A stretch of 64,000 bases of DNA. Origin: Pontederia crassipes. Its lineage: Eukaryota > Streptophyta > Magnoliopsida > Commelinales > Pontederiaceae. Position 1 is the stretch's first letter; the number at the start of each line of letters is the position of its first letter. Location of the stretch: the NCBI GenBank assembly GCA_030549335.1, contig CM060193.1, positions 61,223,146 to 61,287,145 on the forward strand, in the 5' to 3' direction. The notes under the pieces are model-generated. The model had not been told where the DNA came from. It was given only the letters and a program-made list of their open reading frames with translations, and did not search any database. This document shows, piece by piece, positions 1-12,556 of the stretch. The position numbers and the translations under genes are program-made.

Positions 1-198
1 AATGAGAAAACTAAGTAATTACTATATTATTGAGATTTCTATGAGCAAAATGAGCATTGAGTGTCATATGTTAGCATGTTGCACTAACATTGACTCTGTA
101 TTTATAAAGTTATTTTAGTTATTTTAAATCAAACTGAGGAATTACCAAGTTATTTACAAGCATAAATGAATATGAATTATGGAAAAATACTTTTTCCT

Positions 199-2265
199 TT
201 AATAATGGGCGTGTTCTTTTACCATGTCCATTTTTTTTTCACAATGCTCACAGCTTCTCTTCTTAGACTCTTTGTGAGATATAGAATTTTCAATATTGGA
301 TTTAATGCTTCTAACATTTCTTGGCCTACCTTTACATTTCACACGAACTGAATCACGTATGACGAATTGGAATTCATGTAAATTGAGAGAACTTGATTGA
401 TTTGCAACAAATTCATCAACTTGCATGAATTTCACTTGTGCCCTCATATTTTTTTATAACATCATCAACCATTGAAGCATCAAATTGTAAATGTATTGCG
501 AAAATCAATCCCATTTCTTCTACCTTTCATAGGTTACTTTGCCAACCTAATTTTTTAATTAGGATTGTGAAATCACTACAAAAAGATGACTTATCATAAA
601 TTGCATGTGCATTTGAATATCTTGCAGTATGGATTAAACTCCTTTCTTGTGAAGAACACTCAAAATGTGAGAACATAACAATCTTTTTTGCTCCCTATCA
701 TATTGTTTCCTTATTTGAAATCTTGCACAAGATAAATTGAATGTAAATATTTCTCAACATCTTTGTATATTTTGTGGGCATACATATTGATTGCTTGTGC
801 ATATTCCTCTTGGAACTTACAAAAAATAGCACGCGTATAAATATTTTCACCATAAATTTTTAATTGGTGCTTCGAAATGTATGCAGGCGAGGAGTTCATA
901 GTTAGATAATCTTCTTTCTCTTCAAGTCCATGTCTAGACAACCCTGTCATACTAGTGTACAAAATAAATGATATATTTGTGTTGACATATCCATAAAAAG
1001 TATTAATACTTTCCGTTAGGTGGTATGCATATATGCAGTAAAAATATATTTAAAATATGATGAGATCCATTTATCACGTTTATTGTACATGACCTCTAAT
1101 CAATATCCATTAAAGATATCAAACTTTTGTTTCAAAAAACTCTAATCATCTTCAAATTCATCTACATTATCAATCACAATATCTTGATAAAACCACTTAT
1201 TATAATTTTCTTTAAATTGTTTGTGCATAAAAATCTTCTAGGTGAGTCATTTCATTTCCAGCAATATATGATGTGCAAAATACATGTTTAGTGTGTAGAA
1301 ACGCTCTATGTATAACATTATCAATCACAATATCTTGATCTGTAATAATACATTTTGGATGCTTTTCATACATGCATTCAAACGACGTTTTTAAATAACG
1401 ATACAAATGTCTCTTCAATCTCATATGCGAAGCACAACCAAATAAGTACGATCTTCTATAATAGGAGCAAATGACATTTCTTAATTATTTATTCGATATG
1501 TTGTATTAAATATAACAACATCGTCAAATATCAAATAAATGTCTTTTGAACTTTTGTTAGCCCCAAAAACTAGAACAATGTCATCTCCATCCAATTTCCA
1601 CCTATTAAAGAAGCTTGTATCAGCACTTATCTTATTTTGAAAAATAGATATGATACTTAGTCATTCATTATTAAAATTGTCTTTTCTTCTCGCTCTCAAA
1701 TGATTAATACAAATCTTACGTTGTTATGAATGGTTCATTGAACATATCAAGTGCTCTGGCTATTCTTAATGGCCTCGTACTCAATTTACGTAGGTTCACT
1801 ACGGCTTTCTTGAAAGTTGCCCTAAATTCTTTTTGTGAGCGCAAGTACTTTATATTTGATGGAGTAGTTAAAGGATGGGTGTGTTCTTCTACAAATATTA
1901 TAATCACTCACTTTTTATTTTTTTTCAAAACCAACAATAAGTGGGCATGACAATCATTTTTAACTTCTCTTCTTTGTGTAAACACTTTTTCAATATTTTT
2001 TTCATTATCTTATGCCTTTCTTTGGAATAAACAAAGATTTGCTAATAATATTTTTCATACTCACGGACTTATGCAAATATGATTTTCTAATAGGAAAACT
2101 AACTAATTTGACATATATATTATAATATTTTTAGGCTTCTTCATTAGTGTCAAATGTTATGTCAATGAATGATTTCAGTACCTCAAAGGATTTCACATAA
2201 TCTACATGAACTTCATCTTTATTTGATTCCTTATCATCATCAATTACATCAGTCTCTATCTCCAT
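199..2265 (-). pseudogene. FAR1/FHY3-related (MULE-derived) gene, degraded
   Basis: Read on the minus strand, fragments of a FAR1-related protein appear in the correct order. A putative start at 2265 opens MEIETDVIDDD and leads to FDTNEEA, a stop, then KYYN and FPIRKSYLHKS, the usual FAR1 DNA-binding N-terminus. Near 1716-1907 comes FVEEHTHPLTTPS. Near 1212-1424 comes the MULE transposase core with KCIITDQD and TKHVFC. Near 711-962 is the YTRAIFCKFQEE linker. Near 199-447 is the C-terminal KGRPRNVRSIKSNIE followed by SCEHCEKK. The pieces lie in different frames with intervening stops, so no full protein can be made. FAR1-family proteins are transcription factors domesticated from Mutator-like transposases; this may be a dead host gene or a dead Jittery-type transposon. 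Bases 1-198 hold nothing I can identify. Confidence 0.75.
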
Positions 2266-2613
2266 GCCCTTTAGCTAAAAAACATGCAATTGTATTCATA
2301 TAAGACGATTAAAATTGTACATTTGAACTAAAATATTTAGCAAAATAATATGCGATTGTGATAAATTACGTCGAATGCCCTTCAACTTTGACATTTATGC
2401 TCTCCAACTTTAGTTTGTAATATAAATATCTTTCATCTTTTAACTCGTTGCACCGAATGTTCTTTTCACCGGTGATCGCCCGTTCCCGGTCGCTCCATTG
2501 ACATGACGACGCTCTTTCTCCACCACACAAGCAAACATCAGATGTCGCACAGCCACACAAACCTCTTCACGTCAGCAAATTATTAAAAAATAAAATAAAT
2601 ATAGAGAAGGGTG

Positions 2614-2616
<3 letters not shown>

Positions 2617-2660
<44 letters not shown>
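2617..2660. repeat. (CT)n microsatellite
   Basis: An uninterrupted CT dinucleotide run lies just inside the left arm of the TIR element. A shorter (AG)n run at about 3750-3766 lies just inside the right arm, so the microsatellite may be part of the mirrored sub-terminal structure. Confidence 0.9.
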
Positions 2661-2662
<2 letters not shown>

Positions 2663-3058
2663 GTCCTCGCCGACAAGAGGGAGAAGAGAAGAGGGCATCC
2701 GCCCCACCTCTCTTCTCACCGGCGACGGAGAAGAGGGGGGAAGGGGTGGCGCCCCCTCCCCGCATGCAGAGGCTCTCCCTCCCCATCCTCTCTTCTCGTC
2801 GGAGAAGAGAGGGGGGGAGACGGCTCTCCCCCTTTGCGCGATGGACATCGGATGCACAGCGGAGGAACGATGTCCCCTCCCCTGCACTGTCTCGTCGACG
2901 TCGGACGTGCAGAGGGGGGCGACGCCCCCTCTTGTGCACGGCCTCATCAGCGTCGGACCGCAAGGGGAGGGGGAGGGGGAGGGGGCGACGCTCCCTCCCC
3001 TGTGTTGCCTCGCCGGTGCCAAACACCACATTTCCCTAGGCGTCACCACCTGACGCCC

Positions 3059-3560
3059 TACGACGGTTGGCCGGTGAAGTAATTTGTGCAAGTATGTGAA
3101 GTTCTAGAGCCTCGGGAACTCACAGACGCTCGCGGGTATCGTCTCGGTGAGCCGATTGGGCACCACGCTCTGTATTCCAGCGATCGAATTCGGCAATGGA
3201 CCCCGGAGCCAATTGAAGCTGAGATGTTGTCTAGCACCCCGACCTCGGGAGGGATACAGTCGGAGAGTTTGTCATTGAGCAGAATGATCTCGTTCAGCGT
3301 GGAGACCATGCCACCGATGGACGAGGGGATGCACCCACCGTGCGCGTTGTTGGCAAGTACCAAGACGGAGACCGGCGAGTTGCCCAGGTTGGTTGAGAAA
3401 GATGGCATTGGTTGGTCCAAGTGCCCGTGCGATATGTGGCCCTCAAACTCGTTGAAACGAAGGTCGAGGTACTTCAACGCTAAAGGACGACATAGGGGAA
3501 CGCTTTGACAAAGCGATTGTTGCTAGGGTCGAGCTCGAGGAGGCGGCAGAGGTAGGAGAA
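3059..3560 (-). pseudogene. Captured LRX (leucine-rich repeat extensin) fragment
   Basis: On the minus strand the segment reads ELDPSNNRFVKAFPYVVL, then LKYLDLRFNEFEGHI, LGNSPVSVLVLANN, GGCIPSSIGGM, STLNEIILLNDKLSDCIPPE and, near 3059-3110 after a frame change, NFTYLHK. These match in order the conserved leucine-rich repeats of plant LRX/PEX cell-wall proteins, such as the SNNRFVGPFP, LKYLDLRFN and NEIILLND blocks. Several internal repeats are missing and at least two frame changes are present. There is no signal peptide and no extensin Ser-Hyp tail. The fragment sits centrally between the element's inverted arms, as expected for captured host DNA. Protein function is lost; antisense transcripts remain possible. 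Confidence 0.72.
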
Positions 3561-3999
3561 GGTGGGTGGGATGGCAAGAGGGGGCGTCACCTACGCGAGG
3601 GCGATGACCGCCTCCTCCTCTGCGCATGGGGAGGGGGGCCGCCCCTTCCCCCTCTCTTCTTCGTTGCCAATGAGGAGAGGGGTGGGGGGCCACCCCCTTC
3701 TCTTCTCCCTTCGGCCGCCGGCGACCCCACCTCTTGTCGGCGAGTACGTCAGAGAGAGAGAGAGAGGAGGAAGAGTCTCTTCTTTTTTAAAAAAATATTA
3801 TTATTATTATTATTATTTTATTTTTAATAATATTTTGACATGGAGAAGTTTGCGTGGCGGAGAGAGAGCGTCGTCACATCAATGAAGTGACCGGGAACGG
3901 GTGATCAATGGTGAAAAGTGCATTCAGTGCAATGAGTTAAAGTTGGAGGGCATTTGGCAATTGATGTCATAAATGGAAACTGTAAAACACTTTCAGTAT

Positions 4000-4698
4000 A
4001 TTTCAAGCTCATCATTGGACACTCTTGTGCTTAATTATTTCCTATAACACAAAGGTTGGATTGATTATTATTGCATAATCAATAACTCATATCATAGTTC
4101 CTAAATGATTTCAAGAGAAATCTCCCTCGATTAGAAACGAATGAGCCACCAGAGATGTCAACCACGAAAAATCGAAAAGGAACAGATCAAAAGATGACAC
4201 ACGAGCCCGTGTTTAAGGTCGAGCATGAAACCTTTGATCCAAGCCACGTTCACGAATGGAGGAACCACCATCGACGAATGGACCACAAGCTAGTGTTCGC
4301 TTTCGGTGCCAATAAGCACATTCGAATCACAAGGTCAGACGAGCCTTTGATCCAAGATATCTCGTCGCCAACCACGAATAGACAAAGCGTCGGCGTCTAC
4401 AAAGGTCAAGCACACAGCAAGGGGCGTATGCAAAGTTAGGCCATGATCCACTAACCACCACCAGATGACGACCCGATGAACATATCGGCGGAGGAGCGTC
4501 CGACGAATCCACAGCCTTAATCCGACGACTAGAGGAGGACGTTTGCGAAAGTCGAGCATGAAAGAACCCTACCCCTTTTGATCCCTTCACGTATCGATCC
4601 AATTTTCTTTGAACCATGTCAATCACCCACCGAACCACACCTCCCCATTTAATGATCCATGCCTTCGAATTGCAGCCGTCCGATCTACGACGTGAAGG
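4000..4698. other. Intergenic, no recognisable gene
   Basis: This moderately GC-rich stretch contains short open frames (for example 4155-4439 plus, 4327-4638 minus) with no family resemblance. It holds loosely repeated wording such as CCTTTGATCCAAG at about 4230 and 4345. It is the DNA into which the Copia element inserted. Confidence 0.5.
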
Positions 4699-4703
4699 AT
4701 ATC

Positions 4704-4851
4704 TGTTGAGAGCTAATTTTTAGCATATGATTTATTCCTACTTTTCTAATATGTACTTTCATTTTATGTTATTCCTCCTTTGGTCTCCACTATATAAGAG
4801 ACCATAAGGTTTCTTTTGTTGATTAGAGAGACAGAATCCTTATTTTCTACA
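4704..4851 (+). repeat. Copia 5' LTR
   Basis: This 148-bp repeat starts TG and ends CA. It contains a TATA-like ACTATATAAGAGACC block near 4788 that could serve as the element promoter, and pairs with 9320-9464. Confidence 0.92.
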
Positions 4852-4865
4852 TGGTATCAGAGCCA
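4852..4865 (+). other. Primer-binding site (tRNA-iMet type)
   Basis: TGGTATCAGAGCC directly abuts the 5' LTR. This is the usual Copia sequence complementary to the 3' end of the initiator methionine tRNA, which primes minus-strand synthesis. Confidence 0.9.
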
Positions 4866-5078
4866 ACCGTCTTCCACAAAAAACCCTAACCGTCTTCTAC
4901 AAAAAAAACCCTAGCCATCATCTCCTTCACGCTTCAGTAGGTACTTCAGATCCACTCTCTTTACCCCATTGTTGTGTGCTCCAGGAGGTTGTTGCATCTT
5001 CTTTTGGGCACGTTGCTGTTGCAGAAGGATCCTCTTGGCTGCTTGCTGTCCTCTCAAAGGTTCGCTTCCTCCATCTAA

Positions 5079-5935
5079 GATGGCGGATCAAATTAATAAC
5101 AAAGACAACAGGATGACTATCCAGGGGGAGATCAAACACTGGGCCCGATTGTCAAGATGAATGGATCCAACTTTGAGTTGTGGTTCATGCAGTTCATGAG
5201 TGCCATGGAGTCTCATGATAAGGAGCATATTCTGATGGAGTCCGAGCCCGCAATCAAATATGGAAAATATACTTCCTGGAAAAAAGATAACGCCCTTGTC
5301 AAAGTCTGGCTAATATGGACATTATCTTTGAAGATAGCAAATGATGTCCTACACAAACTCACAGCAAAGGCTATGTGGGATTCTTTTGCTGCCACATACT
5401 CTCAAGCAAAGAACGAGACAAAAATTCTTCAATTGCATTATGATATCCATCAGACCAGACAAAATGGGCGTCCTCTCCACATTTATTACACATCTCTATA
5501 TGCATTGTTTGAGAAGCTTCATAGTTATTTTCCAGTCTGTAAGTGTGAAGATCAGAAGGCATATAGGGATATGCTAATGGTAGGGGTCTTTCTTGCTGGA
5601 CTTAATCTAGTCTACGAGTCTGCGAGAAATTAATTGTTGACTGGTGCAAAAATCTCACCTATTGAGGAGTGTTTCAGTCGTCTCAGCCGGATAGTTGTTC
5701 CTGCAACTCAAAGTTCTGAGACTCCATCAGCCTTTGCTGCCACATGTGATCGTGGTGGATCTAATGTTGGTCATGCTCGTGGCACTAGTAGAGGTTGTGG
5801 AAGTGGACGTGCAAGTCGACCGCAATGCAACTATTGCAATAGGTTGGAACACAGAAGAAACTTGTTGGCAGAAGCATGGGCACCCTTCCTCTACAAACAA
5901 TGTGGCTGAAGATGCATCATCATCCCAAGACATCA
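5079..5935 (+). pseudogene. Copia gag region, frame-broken
   Basis: The reading frame begins MADQINNKDN at 5079, is interrupted by a TGA at about 5158, and resumes with NGSNFELWFMQFMSAMESHD, the usual gag pattern of a Leu/Trp-rich N-terminal block, then MWDSFAATYSQ and the helical QLHYDIHQTRQ segment typical of retrotransposon gag (UBN2-like). A TAA closes this frame at 5633. The nucleic-acid-binding zinc knuckle survives only as CNYCNRLEH near 5830, in another frame, with the last ligand displaced. Confidence 0.8.
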
Positions 5936-8900
5936 AATACGCGGACCTTCTCTCACAGTTGAAGCATCTGGTATCGAATAATTCTTCATCCTCAGCTCCT
6001 AGTGCTGAAATTGACACTCCCTCAAGTATACCATTTGCTTGTACCATCAGATCATATGCATCCACAGGGTGGATTGTTGATTCAGGCGCTTCGAGGCACT
6101 TTTGTGACGATAGAAATCAGTTTACTTTCATTAGTAATGTAGCTCTAGGGAGATCTGTTACTCTGGCAGATGGGAGTCACTCTCCAATTAATGGACTTGG
6201 AGAGGTTCAACTCACTTCTTCTATACGGTTGAAGGATGTGCTACATGCTTCTCCTTTCCTCTTAATTTATTATCCGTCAATCAAATATGCAAACAACTCA
6301 ATTGTCGTGTTATTTTTTATGCTATCTTTTTTGTGTTTTAGAATATACTGACAAACAGAGTGATTGTTTATGGCCATGAGCAGGATGGCATCTATAAACT
6401 TGAGCAATACCCATATGCTAGTAGTACATCAGTGCCCTCGGGAACTCCTTCTACCTTCTTATGGCATCTCCGTTTTGATCACTTGCCACTTCAAAAGCTT
6501 CGTAGAGTCATTCCACATATCCCTTTGCAATCTTCTTTCCAGTGTGATGCTTGTCAACTTGGAAAACACCATCGTAGTTCTTTCCCAAGTCGACAAGGTC
6601 GGAGTAGTAATGCAATCTTTGAGATTCTTCACTTAGATGTTTGGGATCCGAGTCGTGTTTCTGATCTACAGGGACACCATTTTTATCTTATTATTATCGA
6701 TGACTTTAGTCATCTATCTTGATTATTTTTGCTGAAAAATAAATCTGACGTTGGCAATGTAATCAAATCTTTTATTCATGAAATAAAAACTCAATTTTTT
6801 GGCAATATAAAAATTGTGTGTTCTGATAATGCATTGGAATCTTGCACTAATCTTTTGCCTTCTTTCTTTGCTTGGCATTATCCACCAAACATCATGCGTA
6901 TATACCTCTCAACAAAATGGAGTTGCAGAAAGGAAACACCGTCATATTCTTGATGTGGCACGAACTCTTCTTATTCACAGTCAGGCTCCTCATGCCTATT
7001 GGGTGACGCAGTCCTTAATGCGTGTGTACCTTATTAACTGAATGCCCTCATCAATCCTTGGAGAGCAGGTCCCTTATTCTATTATATTTCCTGATAAAGA
7101 CCTTTTTTTCTATTTCTCCCAAAATTTTTGGGTGCACAGCCTTTGTTCATATCCTAACCCCTGGTCGAGATAAGTTGTCTCCTAAAGCTGCCAAGTGTAT
7201 CTTCGTGGAGTATTCTCGTACACAAAAGGGCTATAGGTACTATGATCCCTCCGATATGAGATATTATGTCAGTGCTGATGTCACTTTCTTTGAGTCAGTA
7301 GGTTACTTTACTTCATCTGGATCTCGTCTCACATCTTCTGAAATAGACACTGAGGTGTATCTTCACGCACCTCCTCATATTCCTACCATGGAGGTGCCTA
7401 TCCAGAGATTTAAGCAAATCTATAGTCATCGTCCTAAAATTATTTCTTGTACTAACCCTGCTCCTGCGCCTATGTCATCACTCGTCACCCCTGAAGTAAA
7501 TCATGAACGCAAAGTTCTTATTGATAGCACCACAGTTGATGTGTCTACAAGTGATGAAATCAAAGAGACAAATTTACATAGTCAGATTGATGACTCTACT
7601 CTTGCTCCCAATGGTACTGCTCCTGATGAAACCATCAATGATTTAGATGTTCTCATAGCTACGAGGAAGGGCAAGCATTTTTGCAAATCTACATATTATA
7701 TCTCTAGTCATCTCTTCATGGAGAGACTCACTCCTTCCTATCAACAATTCGTTTTCGGGCTTTCTGCTGTGGATGTACCTCGAACATACCAAGAAGCTCT
7801 TAATGATGATAGGTGGAAGGTAGCTATGCAAGAGGAGATGCCAACTCTTCAGTCCAGAGGCACTTGGACTCTTGTAACAGTTTCTAGTGGTGGACTGCAG
7901 GTGGGTTTTTACAATCAAACATCGGTCCGACGGATCCGTTGAGCGCTACAAGACTCGTTTAGTGGCTCAAGAATATACACAAACTTATGGTGTTGACTAC
8001 TTTGACACCTTCTCTCCCGTGGCTAGATTGGCCACAGTTCACATTCTTCTTTCTATCGCAGTCAGCAAGGACTGGTCATTTTTTCAGTTAGATGTGAAGA
8101 ATGCATTTCTTTATGGTAATTTACAGGAGAATGTTTACATGAAATAACCTCCCGGATTCACGACTGAGGGGGAGTTTTATAAAGTTTGCAAACTGCACAA
8201 GGCTATTTATGGCCTGAAGCAAAGCCCGAGAGCTTGGTTCCAAAAATTATTAGAGAAAGTAGAACAAGGAGGGTTCATCCGTTCCACCGCTGATCATTCA
8301 CTTTTTTGTAAAAAAAACCTCCCGTGATAGAGTCGTGCTTCTCATATACGTTGATGACATTATTGTTACTGGTGATGACTTGCAGGGCATCTCTTATACC
8401 AAAGCATTGCTTGGAAAACATTTTATTACAAAAGATCTTGGTGATTTTCGCTATTTTCTTGGAATAGAGTTTGCTAGAAATTGTAGAGGCCTAGTTATGT
8501 GCCAAAAGAAATATGTCACTGACTTGTTGAAAGAGACAGGAATGTTGGGATCACGCCCTGCTGCTGTGCTAATGGATCCTAACATTCGGCTTTATGATGA
8601 TGATACAAAAGATGTTGATGCTAAGAAATATAAGAGTGTTGTTAGAAAACTCTTATATGCCACCGTTACACGTCCAGACATTTCTCTTACTATAAGCAGG
8701 ATTAGTCAATTTATGGACAAGCCTAAGAAAGTGCATTGGGATGCATCAATGATGATACTTAGATATTTAAAAGCACGCCATGAAAGGGACTATTTTTTCT
8801 TAGTGAGAAGAGCCTAGATATCACTTTTTATGCTGATGCAGATTATACTGGATGTTCAAATGATAGAAAGTCTACCACTGATTTTTGTATCTTTATGAGA

Positions 8901-9250
8901 ACTAATCTGGTCACTTGGAGAAGTAAGAAACAGGATGTGGTTGCCAGATCCAGTGCAGAGTCTGAGTACAGGGCCATGGCTCAAGCCACTACTGAAATAG
9001 TATGAGTGAAATCTGTCATGATTGATGTTCTAGTGGAGATGTCTCTCCCAATGCAATTATAATGTGATAATCAAGCAGCTTTGTTCATAGCCAATAATCC
9101 TAACAAATAATCCAATTTTTCATGAAAGGACGAAACATGTTGAAGTTGATTGCCACTACACTAGAGACATGATTAAGAAAAAAATTATTATCACATCATA
9201 TGTATCATCAGATGATCAAACGACCGATGTCCTCACTAAGCCACTTCCCA
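5936..9250 (+). pseudogene. Copia pol region, frame-broken
   Basis: Domains occur in Copia order. The aspartic protease motif WIVDSGASRHFC is near 6070. The GAG-pre-integrase block WHLRFDHLPLQ with CDACQLGKH is near 6460-6580. The integrase core has LHLDVWDPSR and IIIDDFSH near 6630-6720, then SQQNGVAERKHRHI near 6910. Reverse transcriptase shows [20 protein letters not shown] (ending in TAA) near 8090-8146, YGLKQSPRAW near 8210 and the catalytic YVDDIIVTGDD at 8347. RNase H remains as FYADADYTGCSNDRKST and ARSSAESEYRAMA near 8825-8985. Multiple stops and frame changes separate these blocks. Confidence 0.88.
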
Positions 9251-9307
9251 AGAAAAAGTTTGATAAATGTGTTTCCAAGCTGAGCATGATAAATACTTAT
9301 GCTCCAG

Positions 9308-9319
9308 CTTGAGGGAGAG
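9308..9319 (+). other. Polypurine tract
   Basis: The purine-rich stretch TTGAGGGAGAG lies immediately before the 3' LTR, in the position of the plus-strand primer of LTR retrotransposons. Confidence 0.75.
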
Positions 9320-9464
9320 TGTTGAGAACTGATTTTCAGTATATGATTTTTTTCCTACTTTCTTAATATATAATTTCCTTTTATGTTATTCCTCCCTTGG
9401 TCTCCACTATACAAGAGACTATAAGATTTTTTTTATTAGAGAGACAGAACCCTTATTTTCTACA
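9320..9464 (+). repeat. Copia 3' LTR
   Basis: This 145-bp partner of the 5' LTR has the same TG...CA ends and the same conserved GGTCTCCACTATA block. It is followed by the ATATC target duplication. Confidence 0.92.
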
Positions 9465-9469
9465 ATATC

Positions 9470-10220
9470 CATTATATCATATTAATATTGTACTGTTTAA
9501 AATATAGCAAATCCAAAAATATTCATCTCATTGAAGAAGGGTTTAATAGATTGTTTAGTTCTAACTAATGCTATACAAAATATTTGTTTTGATTTATTAA
9601 GTGGCTTTTTTAAAATAAGAACTTATGCAGAGTTTCTTTCAAATTACTAATTTAATAAATTATTATTATCATTTAATTTTACTTATATGCTTTTAATTCG
9701 AAAGATCTTGCTCTACCGCCCAGCGAACTGTACGAAATAACATTCATCAATGACCAGGAAAAAACAAATATCCGTTTTGATAGATTTTATTATTTTGAGA
9801 TACATTTATTTTATTTTATCAAATTGTCTTTTAACATTTATTTTTGTCTCATACTCTCTCCCTCATAGCTTTATCTCTCTACAAAAATGAACATTGGTGA
9901 TCACTAAACTAAAATCAATAATTTCAAAATATTTTCTTAAGTTATTTTTTTCAGATATCCCCGGGGATCAAGCTTAATTATTTTTAATATTATATATTAC
10001 ATTTTGAAATAAATTATCATTATATTACATTTTGGGCCTAAATTGTGTAAAAAGAATAAACCGGCCTTCTCCCAAACGGCCTGGCCCGGTCTAGCGCTTC
10101 TTTTGATTCATCTCCCCTTATAAGTACCACGTCCCTGACCTCGCCGGCTCGTCCTTCGTTTCCTCCCTCTTCTAAACACCGACGTCCGCAAAACCCCAGA
10201 GGCAACTCCAGCGTGAAGCT
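9470..10220 (+). promoter_or_regulatory. Intergenic and NRPB10 promoter/5' leader
   Basis: The distal part to about 10,000 is AT-rich with no gene. Nearer the gene the sequence becomes GC-rich and pyrimidine-rich. A TTATAAGTA box lies at about 10118-10126, some 95 bases before the NRPB10 start. TGGGCC-type (site II-like) motifs at about 10033 are common upstream of plant housekeeping genes. The precise transcription start cannot be read from sequence. Confidence 0.45.
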
Positions 10221-11922
<1,702 letters not shown>

Positions 11923-12513
11923 GGAGATCTGATGCTGGAAGTTGTGGGAATCTTTATCCTACTTTATTCCTTCTCTTGGTATTAGAAGGTGGTGGTAAAT
12001 GTATGTTTTGCAATTTATCTTGTCAGAATGTGGCCACATGAACTATGTCATGAATATAATGTGTTCTCAATTTTATAGCATTGCATAATTATTGTGAGAA
12101 CATGTGAACACGTCCTTTTAGGGATAACTGGAACACTGAATTTGTGGACATCATATTATTGCCACATTTAGAATGTGAATGCTTGTATGGGACTTGCAAC
12201 GTTTTTCATCCAAAATTGTGCATGTGTTTGCATCCTACTATAATTTGTGCCAACAGCAAACCTTTAGTATAATCTGAAAGAAAATTAATCATTGGACGTC
12301 TTTTCCTATATCTTACTTAAACATGATCAATAGCCGTTTTCGAGTTCTTGTTGTCATGAATTGCACGTTTCCCCCAAGTTCCTTTTTCAATTTTGGCACG
12401 CGTTACTTGGGTTCTTCTTTCTTCTTCAATTCTGGATTGTTTAGTGTTGGATTTATTTCAAGTGCAGCATAAACCTCACTTTCACAAGTGACCTGTCTAT
12501 AAATCTAAATCTA

Positions 12514-12556
<43 letters not shown>

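Larger units (their letters stand above)
2374..3990. mobile_element. TIR element carrying a gene fragment (Pack-TYPE, MULE-like)
   Basis: Long inverted repeats face each other. The left arm at about 2440-2530 contains AACTCGTTGCACCGAATG, CGTTCCCGGTCGCTCCATTG and GACGACGCTC. The reverse complement of about 3841-3945 contains AACTCATTGCACTGAATG, CGTTCCCGGTCACTTCATTG and GACGACGCTC. The left arm has about 50 extra bases near its outer end (2390-2440). The interior is GC-rich, with CT/GA microsatellites and an LRX-type coding fragment, while both flanks are AT-rich. Outer ends are approximate and I could not find a convincing target-site duplication, so assignment to Mutator rests on arm length and gene capture only. 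Confidence 0.65.
4704..9464 (+). mobile_element. Ty1/Copia LTR retrotransposon, complete but inactivated
   Basis: The two LTRs (4704-4851 and 9320-9464) begin TGTTGAGA and end TTCTACA. The element is flanked by the perfect 5-bp duplication ATATC at 4699-4703 and 9465-9469. An initiator-Met tRNA-type primer-binding site follows the left LTR and a purine tract precedes the right one. Internal coding order is gag, protease, integrase, reverse transcriptase, RNase H, which is diagnostic of Copia. Stops and frame changes interrupt gag, the integrase region, the reverse transcriptase and RNase H, so it cannot move by itself. Aligning the LTRs by eye gives roughly 20 differences over ~147 bp, pointing to an old insertion. 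Confidence 0.93.

Noticed and set aside
2567..3091. Overlapping long open frames on both strands (up to 174 residues) inside the GC-rich part of the first TIR element
   Set aside because: They are driven by CT/GA and CCTC/GAGG low complexity, overlap each other in several frames and resemble no family; only the LRX remnant next to them has real protein similarity.
4155..4638. 94- and 103-residue frames before the Copia element
   Set aside because: No recognisable domain, opposite-strand overlap, no promoter or splice context.
9954..9974. Run of restriction-site-like sequence (GATATCCCCGGGGATCAAGCTT) resembling a cloning polylinker
   Set aside because: Only about 22 bp, with ordinary plant-like AT-rich DNA on both sides; could be chance. 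Read coverage across it would settle whether it is an adaptor artefact.
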